From: Arthrinium phaeospermum | Taxonomy: Eukaryota; Ascomycota; Sordariomycetes; Amphisphaeriales; Apiosporaceae | Direction of reading: 5' to 3' | Length of the DNA: 64,000 bases | NCBI GenBank assembly: GCA_006503535.1 | Contig: QYRS01000001.1 | Span: 4,712,001 to 4,776,000 of the forward strand | Part shown: positions 45,071-54,750 of the stretch, piece by piece | Numbering within the stretch: the first letter of the stretch is position 1 | Layout of the letters: each line of letters starts with the position of its first letter | Made by a program: the position numbers and the translations under genes | Notes under the pieces: generated by a model | The model's database searches: none | Seen by the model: only the letters and a program-made list of their open reading frames with translations | Told to the model about the DNA's origin: nothing

Positions 45071-46548
45071 TTACTTAAGGCTACCCATCACTTGAGAAAT
45101 CAGAGCAGCTGCCAGTCTCGACCTCCGGGATGGAAGTCTAGGCGCCATTATATAAGGCTGTAAAGTGGAGCTTGTTTGGGGAGCCTGGGCAGGTTCTGTC
45201 CATGGATTCGAAGCCATTTCATTCCATGAGTGACCCTGACTTGGAGTGAAGTCTGTTGCGCTAGGAGGACTGTGTGTGTTGTAAGTCTTGTGATTCGTTC
45301 AGTTGACAGTGAGACATGCGTACCTGCAGACTGAACCTTCACATATACGGTCCACGTCGACTCCGTAGGGCTGTAGCCAAGGATGGTACAAGAGGCCCAC
45401 GGCGGTCGGGCGTCGCGTTGGGTCCCCACTCATTGCGAGAAAGATCAGGTCAAAGACCTCTGCACGACAATGCGACAAAGCCTCCCCAGGGAAGGGGAAG
45501 AACCCCTCAGTATATCTCCATACTTCGTGGAGATTTCGGAATGGCGGCCACCCGACGCATAGGCGGAAAGCCAGAGCGCCCAGGGACCATATATCCACCG
45601 CGACCGAGTAGGCGAGTGAATATGGGTTAGTCTCTGCGAATACCTCTGGGGCCATATAAGTGAATGTGCCTTTTCCTGTAGTATTGAGCTGAGTGCCCTG
45701 GATGCTTTTTGCAATACCGAAATCGGCCACCTTAACCCACCAGTATGGTGCGGTCTGGGCCACGAGGATGTTCTGATTAACATCAGTAGGGTAGCCTGAG
45801 GCATGTGATCTAGGAACAAGGCTTGAACTCACACCGGGCTTGAGGTCGCGATGGGCGAATCCCGTTCCATGGATTAGTCGCAGAGCACGGCTAATTTGGA
45901 CTGTAATGATTGCGACTTCCGGCTCTGACAACGACCTCCCTTTGATGTGATCTTCAAGGCTTCCGCGAGGGACGAGTTCCATAGAGATGAAGATATCGCT
46001 GTCATTCTCGAACCATCCATAGAGCTGCACAAGATAGCGGCGGTACTGAAAAGAAAATGGCTTAGCAGACAAAGTGAAGGGGGCAAGTCAATAGGCATAC
46101 CCACCTCCAGGAAGTGAGGATCGGAAGGAGTCGAGAACGCCGCCATCGCTCGAAGCTCTCTCTCCGTGACTTTCTGTCGCCCTCTGGGGATTTTCTTCAC
46201 AGCGCGAACTTTTCCTTCTCCCTGGGGACTGGAGACACACTGCTCTTTCCATACTTCTCCATAAGTGCCCTCTCCCAGGAATGCATTTTCTGGTCGCTGC
46301 CATAGCTCGATGCTGGAGCCTTGTCCGTAATGCAGGTGGCTACCACCGGGCAGGAACTCCGTAGCAATCCCCCAATCCACCAGGGAGCTGCCGTTAGATG
46401 ACCCTGATTGCATTCTGAGGATCTGGCAATGCTGGGAATAGAAGTACTGAATGGAGTAACGACGGAAGTAGTGATATAGACAAGGACCTATCTGAACTAC
46501 GGAGGCGAATGAACCAGCAAGCAGTACATATTGCGTCACAATGGACAT
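45071..46548 (-). CDS. Ser/Thr protein kinase, apparently active
   Basis: Four exons: 46548-46105, 46045-45833, 45772-45324 and 45269-45071. Introns of 59, 60 and 54 nt have GTGGGT, GTGAGT and GTACGC donors. Joined length is 434 residues. Key residues are present: glycine loop LGEGTYGEVWK (92-97), AVKK lysine (about 118), HRDLKPGN (213 onward, restored by splicing), DFG (236-238) and MAPEVF. The last exon is inferred. Without it the frame stops at 45299-45301; with it about 65 further residues follow, rich in Pro, Ser, Thr and Gln. The 60-nt second intron is stop-free and easily missed. A start at ATG 46413 is possible, since residues 1-45 look atypical. It is divergent from the HeLo-like/pseudokinase gene, 623 bp apart, which suggests a functional pair. 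Confidence 0.82.
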
Positions 46549-47171
46549 TAAATAGTCTTGCGTTTGAGTATATGGTTTCCCAGATCATGTCAAATAGTGA
46601 TTTCAGCCAACAACACAGCCCCTTTATTGCAAGGAGTTGGGAGCTGAATGCGAGTGGTCACACTGTTTCAGCTACGAGAGCGGCCCAAAGCCCCTTTCTG
46701 AATTGATTGGACATGGAGAGGCCACAACCCGTTCCGCCCATCTGATGCCTGCAATCTGACAGACCTTCTTTCGGGACAAATTGGAAACCCGCCACATTTG
46801 AAGGTACAGCGCCTAGGCAGGCAGTCAAGTTGAATCCAAAAGAATTGCTCGTGATAGGTCCCCGTTGCTCCCCTGAGTTGATCAAGCTCCTGCGCCTCGC
46901 TGCAAGCCATAGTCTCAGTAAAAGGTTTCTGGTCAAATCTACGTGACCAGGTATGTGCTACAAGCCGTGAACTTCCTTACGGATCAGGCTGTGATAAGAG
47001 AGATCTGATTGGGTTTCTTGGCTGCCTGCACGGCTATGCCCATCCCAGCCCTGATAATACAAAGCCAAGGGAAAGACACAAAGATTAAGCCGCGCCCAGC
47101 TTGCTTGGCATGAAAAGACATAGGACTCATCTAGTGCAACCTTCACATCGCGCATATTTGAACAAGCAACC
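46549..47171. promoter_or_regulatory. Divergent promoter between kinase and HeLo-like/pseudokinase genes
   Basis: 623 bp separating two divergent start codons. No gene seen inside. Co-regulation is inferred from geometry only. Confidence 0.45.
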
Positions 47172-48826
47172 ATGGATATAGTCGGTCTGGTAATCACAAG
47201 CATTGATAAATGTTTCAAGTAAGTAATATGGCCTGTCAGAAACTGAAACCCATCAAGGTCCTAACTGTTCACAGGCTTGGGGAGTTTCTGGTTGGCGTCT
47301 GTCGGGCATGGAAGGCAGCAGAGCAGGAGGTCAGCGAACATATCCTTGTCATAGAGAATGTTTGGATCACGACATCGATTCAGATCACCGTCCTCCAGCG
47401 CATAGTGCGGTCTATGAATTATGAGCACTGCCGCGTCATGGATTCGACTCTGGTACAGCTTCACCTCAAGCTCTCGGCGGCGGTGACAGAAGTCCAGAAG
47501 ATCGCGGTGCCGGATGAGAATCCCCGCCCAGGTATCTGGGTCTTTGGACAAGCGGTCGACAAGTGGCGGTATGTCCGGGTCAAGTCGACCCTCAGCACCA
47601 TCAGCAAAGAGCTGGAGGACTGGCAGAGGCGGTTTGGCACCATTTGGATGCTGATCACGCGGATGAGCGACCCAATTATCGACGAGCAGCTCCGGTTTGT
47701 CAAAGAGCAGAGCCGCGAGGCGAACGCCACCTACGGCCCCGGCTCGTGCACCTCGTTCCACTCGGAACCCCTATCGTCGGCGCAGGGACTACGAGCGGCG
47801 CTACGGGCGCCGCGCGACCAGCAGACCAAAGTTTTCATGCCGACCATCGAAATGGAGTCCCAGCCGCTTCTGTATTCGTCGGCGCGAGTGGCGCGGCAGG
47901 GGCCCGGATCCGACTGGTACGTCATCGACTCGGTGCGCTGTCATCCTGGCACCGACCCCGACGGTTTTGACCTCGACGTGCGCCAGCTTGCCCACAGGTT
48001 CAAGCACGCGGACCCGTCGGCATTCGGGCTGCTGACGTGCCGAGGCGCGATGCGCATCGTCGACCCGTATACCAAGCGCCTCGCCTCCTGCGAGCTCGTC
48101 TTCTACAAGCCCCGCAACATGGAAGTGCTCCAGAGCCTGCGCCAATGCCTCCTGAACAGCAGCGGGGCCGCGTCGCTCAACCGTCGCCTGTCCGTCGCGC
48201 GGGAGCTCGTCAAGAGTATCAGCTTCGTGCACACGTTCGACTTTGTGCACAAGAACGTGCGACCCGAGTCGGTCCTCCTGTTCGAGGAAGCGAACGCGCG
48301 GCGGCGCTGCGCGACGTTCCTCGTCGGCTTCGAAGGGTTCCGCCGCGCCGACGGGGCCACCGCCATGCTGGGTGACACCCTGTGGCACAAGGACATCTAC
48401 CGGCACCCGTCGCGGCAGGGCGTGTTCCCGCACGAATGCTACAAGATGCAGCACGACATCTACAGCCTGGGGGTCTGCCTGCTGGAGATCGGGCTCTGGG
48501 AGTCCTTCGTCGACTATGACGACAAGCTGGTCCCCCAGCCTGGGCGACACATCGATGCCATGCGGGGCTGGCTAGTTGCAAACGGGCGAGGACACCAAAT
48601 GCGCATCTCGGACTTCAAGGACTACGTCACCTCACTGGCGACGGATCAGTTGCCAAATGTCATGGGACAGCGGTATGCCGACGTGGTCATGACCTGTCTG
48701 ACCTGCCTGGACGCAGCCAATGACGGGATAGGCAATGAGGCTGATGTGGACGACACAGATGGGATCATTGTAGCTGTGCGGTTCGTGGAGAAGATCCTGA
48801 TAAAGATTGATGAAATTGTTATTTGA
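47172..48826 (+). CDS. HeLo-like domain plus pseudokinase protein (MLKL-like architecture)
   Basis: Two exons: 47172-47218 and 47275-48826. The 56-nt intron has donor GTAAGT, branch CTAAC and acceptor ACAG; length is 532 residues. ATG 47210 inside the intron is rejected because MDIVGLVITSIDKCFK from exon 1 is the usual HeLo-type N-terminus. Residues 1 to about 170 are a helical bundle resembling fungal HeLo/HeLo-like membrane-disrupting domains. From about 230 a kinase-like fold follows, but the catalytic HRD is HKN (341-343) and the DFG position reads GFE (367-369). No glycine loop is visible, so it should be catalytically dead. HeLo proteins kill the cell by membrane insertion after activation; the MLKL comparison is by architecture. 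The adjacent active kinase is a candidate activator. The frame is intact. Confidence 0.8.
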
Positions 48827-49132
48827 ATTACATCGGTTTCCTCGGTTTAGTAGAATAGCAATCGTGATGACGAAGGCTGCTCGTGCAGCTGGGTTCCAGG
48901 ATAAACAACGCTGAAAAGGAAGGGTCTAATCACAGTACATGCGTTGAGTATTAGTCACAATCAAGACAAAATTCTTGAGCAGAAATGGGTCTTAAGCTGA
49001 CATTTTCTCTATGATATTCAGTCTCCCAAAGCCTCGTTGTAATGCACATAGCATCTTCTGAACTAATAGGGCATGCATGCCATCATGATGGGCATATAAG
49101 TTTATACTGACTTCGTTGCAGACCATCCCCTA
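48827..49132. other. Convergent intergenic spacer
   Basis: Nothing seen. Confidence 0.4.
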
Positions 49133-49822
49133 TCACGAAGCTTGGTCGGTGCCAGTATCGTCCTTGCTGGTATCAGGAGGTGTTTCCTCGGTGGTGGTAC
49201 TATCGGTGTTGGCATTTGCTTCCTTTTTGGAGCAGACCTGGGCGATGTCGTCGGTAGTTGTAATCTTATTGAGTCCCTGTGAATTGCCCATATGTTGAAT
49301 GATATCCCTCACGATCATCAAGCACTTCCCGAGCTTGTTGGCGCCCCATGCGTGCCTGTTCTCCAGGGCAAACTCCTTCTCGAACCCGATGCCCCAGATG
49401 GCGTCGTACGGACTCGCCTCTGCCAGGACGCTGCCGACCGTGCCCATCAGCCCCGCCCGCAGCTGCTCGTTCTGCGTGAACTTGCACAGGTTGCCCGTCA
49501 CGACCGCGTCGATACCCGCCGTGGCCCAGATGTCGTCGTCGAACCCCTTCACCTTCCGGCCCATGGCCTTGTGCTGGCGCGGGGACTTCTTGGGGCTGTT
49601 GAGGATCGCGGCCGCGGTGCTGGCGTCGCCGAAGGTCGCGGCTTTGCGGTACATCATGTACTGCTCCGCGGTTGCGAAGGGGTGGCCGTCGCAGAAGAAG
49701 CTGGTTTTGTGCCATTGGCAGAACATGCCGTGCTTCTCGTTGGCGCGCCAGAAGAAGACGACGGGGGAGTCGGGCGTTACGGACGCGGTGCCGTCGAAAC
49801 CTTTGAATGATATGGAAGCCAT
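49133..49822 (-). CDS. NADAR-domain protein (YbiA/DUF1768-like)
   Basis: Single exon, 229 residues. Residues 20 to about 175 match the NADAR family: VFFWRANEKHGMFCQWHKTSFF, FATAEQYMMYRKAATFGD, WGIGFEKE and WGANKLGKCLMIVRD, including the conserved Trp, Glu and Asn positions. NADAR proteins act on ADP-ribosylated nucleobases or as N-glycosidases on riboflavin-pathway intermediates; which applies here cannot be told. The last about 45 residues are Thr/Asp/Glu-rich and disordered. Many fungal genomes carry such a gene as housekeeping, but its position beside cell-death-type genes is notable because NADAR proteins also occur in bacterial anti-phage systems. Confidence 0.9.
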   Translation of the reverse strand: MASISFKGFDGTASVTPDSPVVFFWRANEKHGMFCQWHKTSFFCDGHPFATAEQYMMYRKAATFGDASTAAAILNSPKKSPRQHKAMGRKVKGFDDDIWATAGIDAVVTGNLCKFTQNEQLRAGLMGTVGSVLAEASPYDAIWGIGFEKEFALENRHAWGANKLGKCLMIVRDIIQHMGNSQGLNKITTTDDIAQVCSKKEANANTDSTTTEETPPDTSKDDTGTDQAS

Positions 49823-50409
49823 GGTGCAGGTGATTTGATGGTCGAAATGGATTGAAGAGTGTTGGTTGATGTGATGATTGCAGTGATAATTACACTATGT
49901 GGTTGTGTGAGAGGCTTCAAGAAACTGAGGAAGGAGCGGCGTTGGGTTTTGTATTCAGGCCTCTGAGTCAACCGGCAACCGGAAAGAGAAGAGTGAGCTT
50001 TGAGTTCTCTGGTGGAAGATTTTGAAACTTAATAACCCGGGGAAATTCATCTTATTGCATTGCAGTTTCCTTAATGACTTGTAGTTCAATTAGTTCGCAA
50101 TATCTGGTGGTAGCCTGTTCGGCGTGAGTCACTCGGTTTAGGCGCCATGCCAAGCCACCCTCCCACCCCGCTGGAGGGAGTCCTGCTGTCTAACCTAATG
50201 AACGGCTTCACTCGCGGGCCTAAAACCATGATGTCAACCAATTTGTTGGCATAATAGTACATGTTTATATATTCTGAATAAACTCGTATGCTGCACGTTT
50301 GAAGAACAGATTTGGAGGAAGTACCATTGATCTCTACCAACAAACTTTCGCCAATCTTTCACTTCGTACCGTCATTGTGCCAATGGGTACGAATTTTCAA
50401 TTTGTTATC
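49823..50409. other. Intergenic, promoter of the NADAR gene
   Basis: Nothing else seen. Confidence 0.4.
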
Positions 50410-52675
50410 TCAATCTGGTAGCCATGTTCCCCCCAAAACGATGAGACGATCAGAGCCTATACGAGATATCCGTCTAGGCAGAGCTATACATATCCCTACG
50501 CCAGAATCTTGGTCCCGGTTCTTCATCGGCTCGGGTCCATTGGGATACACCTTGATCTCCTTCATCCACGCTTTGAGATCCGTCATCGACAGCTGGTCAC
50601 CCTTCCTTCCGTCCTGTGTGGCTGGTCCACTTTTGGTATGCGCCGACCTGTCACGGAAGTGGATGCGGCGCAGATGCGCGGCGGCGTTGTGGTGGGAGCT
50701 GTATTGCTTGCCCGAGACGCATGCCCTGCACTTGTCGAGAGGCAAGATGACCGGAGCTGGAGCTCGCAGCCCCTGAGAAGCTGGGTCAATGCATTTCCAT
50801 TTGCGCACTGGGTCGCCCCGGTCACGTTCGGCCGGAGGTGGGTCCCACGAAATGCTGATTCTCCAATTATCGTAACTTTGGTCGCCATCTGGTCGTCATA
50901 TTCGTCAGGGTTGGAACTGAAGTGCCATGTCGGTTGCGATGAAGTGTTGAAAGCCTCCTCCATATCCTGTAAGCTTGACATGGCTCTGCTGCTCGTATAG
51001 GTTGGAAACTCCCCGAGAAATCTGAGTCGTACGCATCACCTGAGTGGTATTCCTCAGTTCCAATTCCCACAAGGTATTCGTCTGTTATTGACGGCTTGTC
51101 GACTGCAAATTGGCTAACTGGCTGCCTTATGTATGTTGACCCATGGCTCGAAAGCTCTGTTGAAACAGTCGATTCAGTTGTCGTATTGGAACCGTTCGCG
51201 TGACTACTGTTTGTGTGAGTCGATGGTTCACTGGTCATTGCTATTTGGTAGTCAAACGTTTCGAGCGTGTTGGCCCACTGCTCCTGGTCAGCGGGTTCAT
51301 ACCATCCGCTGAGGAAAAGTCCAGGTGTGTGATGTCTCCATTCCTGGAGAACGAGGAGCCCATAGGGACTCGTAGAGACGTTGAGCCGGATCTGTTCCTG
51401 CGACGACTCCTGTTGCTTGTTGAGTAGACTCGGTTGCGCTAAGCCATCGCTGTTGGCTAGGTATCGAAATCTCGTCCGCTCCTAGTTTCGTCTGAATATC
51501 TTGGAAGACCTGGCCAACAGGTAGGACATAGGCTTCCCCAGATACATCGGTCGACACTACATGCCCGAAAAACCTCGCCAGTGTCTTCTCTTATAACCCA
51601 GCTCCCGAATCTCCTGGTCTAAGCATGAATGGGCGTCTGGTGATGCACTCGTCCGTATGAGGGTTGGGATGAAGTCCAAAGTTTCGACTGCCTCTGTACC
51701 TGGCGCAATGCGGATGCATGAGGCATTGGAGACCAGGAGTCCATGACATTGCCGCGAGTGGTCATTGCATAGACGCGGACTCCGTTGGGAAACTGTCCAA
51801 TTCGTCTGGGCCACCTGAAGGGGGTGTGCGCGATTGGGTTCCCCTGAAGCACTGTTCTCGTTTATATTCGCCGGCAGCCACCCGAAGTATAAGTACTGTC
51901 CAAGAGGTGTATCAAAGCCCAGTCGAATCCGATTCGTCGCTTTCTCGGGAATCTTGAGAACTGGCGTCAACGGACGCATCTCTCCGTGGTACAGAGTGGC
52001 CGGCTGTGAATCCATAGAATGTAGTGATGCCCTTGGCTTTCACAGAGACCAGCCCACCGAGAGTGCTTATCTTGGATTCGTTTTGGCCCTCAATCCGGAT
52101 CATTGTGCCGTTCAATTGGCCACCATTCAACCCCGGCATTTTGAACACTTTCAACTCCCCATTCAATCGGCGAAGTCCAGGTATGACGTGGATTATGAAG
52201 TCCTTCTCGACCTCCTCACGAACGTGATCTTGGTGGAAGAACTTCTTGGCTTTTCTGACTGCCCGCTTGTCGCAGCACTGGACAACGATGCATAGCTGCG
52301 CGCTAGGCTTATCAAGTCCTACCCCCGGATCTTCAGGGACGCGTCTCCTGAGACGGCGTCGAGGAGACTATCCGCAAACAAGCACCTGATGTCACGGAAA
52401 CGATCTTGTTGCTGTTGCGAGATTGGCAAATTGACATAGTTGAGTTTGGAAGTTTTTCCTTTGTCCTGACTACTACCGGAGTCGAGCGAAGCGTAACCAG
52501 AATCGGGATGGCTGGAAGTGGTGCTTGACTGTTCTACAGTCTTTGACTGCCGCCGTGAAAATAAGTTCTTCAACTTTGTTGCGGGGCTCTCTGAGGGACG
52601 TGTGGTTGATGTCTGTGACAGCGTAGGGCAGGATTGAAGTTGAGTCTGGGTTCGGAAGATATGAAGTTCAGCCAT
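50410..52675 (-). pseudogene. Trypsin-like plus C2H2-like module locus, multiply frameshifted
   Basis: The ATG at 52675 opens a Ser-rich leader with a basic patch. Conserved segments then continue in changing frames. The trypsin-like triad can be seen in order: His in GFTAGH (about 51980), Asp in FDWALI (about 51930) and Ser in GDSG (about 51610). VSTDVSGEAYVLPVG follows in another frame. Through 51239-51300 one frame stays open into the ATG at 51238, so this may be one long gene rather than two. The second part contains NWRISISWDPP and RKWKCIDP, then a C2H2-like CRACxxGKxYxxHxNAAAHLRRIH, ending at 50410-50412. Frame changes lie at 52322-52326, two or more places in 51590-51920, at 51011-51014 and near 50889. 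Either a decayed gene or base-calling errors. I know both modules as recurrent fungal sequences without a named function. Confidence 0.55.
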
Positions 52676-53313
52676 GGTGAAGAGTTGGATCAATCGCCCA
52701 ACCTGATGTGTCTTGTTATGCCTCCGCCTCCGGGCTGAAGGCCAGGAATATAAGCACTGAGTAAAATGGGAGAAGATGTTGTAGTGAATCTTCTCAGTTC
52801 AACACGACTGACCCCCTTAAAGGGCTAGTATGGAACACGGGTTTGGGTTTCGACCAGACGATCTCTTCGGCAACAATACGTGGATGCCCAAACTGGAAAT
52901 TCATTCGTGGAAAGGGGCGAAGTTCCAAAAGCCAAGGTCGGTGGGGACTAGATCCCGTCAGCTGCCGATGGCTTTATGCAGACCGTGTGACGTTGCAGCT
53001 TATTATTGGAGAGATTCGTTGGCATCGCCCCCTAGGCTGATTTTGACCCTAAGCCACCATCTTCGGCAGCAAGGACAGCGACCACGACGCACCTCGGAGA
53101 GGTCCGCGACGAGCCTTTCGCCTGGTGCAGTACGAATGAACATAATACGCCAAGATTTTGTGAGTCTTCATATGATCGTGTTAGGCTGTGGCTCTAGTTA
53201 TGGTAAGAGTAGCACCCAATTACTGACACCAGGCGCCGGGGACATATAAGAAACGCATAAGCCAAACAGAAATTCACTATTGGAATAGTTCAAGAACAGG
53301 AGCAACACTACCA
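52676..53313. other. Divergent intergenic region
   Basis: Separates the broken trypsin/C2H2 locus (-) from the gene at 53314 (+). No gene seen. Confidence 0.4.
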
Positions 53314-54563
53314 ATGTCCCACCTGCCTCTCGATCAATTCACGCCAAAAGTATACGCTCGTCTCGGCCAGGCTCTATGGTCTTGGGAGCCGTGCAACGAA
53401 TGCCTGGACGCGGATGATACAAAGGCAGCACCATGCTGCGAGTGTCCGGTAGCTCGAGCTGATCGCTACTTCCGATTCTATCAAGCGGTGGTCCACGACT
53501 ATGCTTCCAGTATCAGCCCAATCTTCAGAAACCATCATGACTTGTTCCGAGCCATAATACATCTGCGCATAAATCCGCAACTTACGCGAAATGAGCTTCT
53601 GGAATTCATTGCCCCAAGCTGCTCAGATGTTGACGAGCAGGCGAGCGCCACCGCCCTGGTGACACGCATCGTCGCGATGGTGACACGCATCGTCGCGATG
53701 GTCGAGTGCTCCACCATTTACCAGTCAGCAGACCGGCTCGAAAAAGGCCTGTCGAACGTACCTTGGAATGCAAATACCTCCATAAACTCATACGTTGCCG
53801 GTTTCTTCTCTGACCAGAACACCGCCACCTCTCAGTGTGTGTTGTGGGATAGCGACTTGAGGCACGGGTCCAAGTCAACGCTGCGGGCCACGAAGCTGCG
53901 AAAGCGGCTCAAACTCCGATTGCGGCCCACGCACGACTTGCGCAACCACTTGAAACTGAACCGGCAGGGCGGCGAGCTCGAGATCTTCCACCACGCTGCA
54001 TTCCTAAAAGAGCAGCTCTGGGCCACCAACGCACATCACCGTCAAGGTGGGACCAGCAACGCGACGGCTTCTGCAACGCTACTTCCCCGACAGCTCCTGC
54101 TCGAGATTCTCGACTCACTGCAGCGCATCCTGTTTCCGTTGGACGATGCGGCTTCGAAACGGCTGCTGCGCCGCCTGATCAAAAGTCCCGACACGGCATT
54201 CGACCCGTCGCTGCTGCAGTTTGAGTACAGCTCATTGATACACGCTACCGAGAACGACGGCGAAGAAGATCAAGAAGGCGATAGCAATAGTAGGAACAGC
54301 ATGACCGGTGGCGTTATCAGGGGTGGTGCTGTTCGATATCAGTACTTGGGGTCGCGGCTAGCGGAGCTGCGGGAGGAGCTCGAGAACCCGCCGCCGCGGC
54401 GATGGTTTGACCGTCAATTGCAGCGGCGGAGCAGTGGCCGTTACGTTATGATGGTGACGCTGGCGGGGTGGTGTTTGCGGTCTTGTCACTCATCATGAGC
54501 GCCATTCAGACGTGGATCGCGTACCAGGCGTGGAAAAGGCCTTATGACCCAAGTCCTCCCTGA
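53314..54563 (+). CDS. Fungal protein of unknown function with C-terminal membrane anchor, frame break at 3' end
   Basis: ATG 53314 opens 394 residues that stop at 54496-54498. The N-terminal part has paired Cys (CNEC, CCEC) that could bind metal. A middle domain includes WDSDLRHGSKSTLRATKLRKRLKLRLR, then LLLEILDSLQRILFPLDD and the conserved ELRxELENPPPRRW. After RYVMMVTLAG the frame breaks in a GGGG run (54465-54468). One extra G would continue into a hydrophobic helix of about 20 residues and the tail WKRPYDPSPP, ending at TGA 54561-54563. The protein would then be membrane-anchored by its C-terminus. I recognise the C-terminal block as recurrent in sordariomycete proteins but know no function. 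It also holds a 21-bp tandem duplication. Confidence 0.68.
53659..53700 (+). repeat. 21-bp exact tandem duplication
   Basis: Two identical 21-bp copies (53659-53679, 53680-53700) duplicate the seven residues VTRIVAM in frame. Exact identity points to a recent event or an assembly artefact. Confidence 0.92.
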
Positions 54564-54750
54564 GACAGACAAGGAACAGTCCGGTGGTCATCGATACACG
54601 TAACAATAATTCATGACAGTGTCAGTTGGCGAACTCTTGACTTGAGGTTTGATGCTCATGGCTCATGTCGCTTGGCTGTAATTTAGAGTACCCTGTCGCA
54701 CCTGAGTTTAGCTCCTTTTCTTCATACAACTTCCGTCTATATAACGCCTT

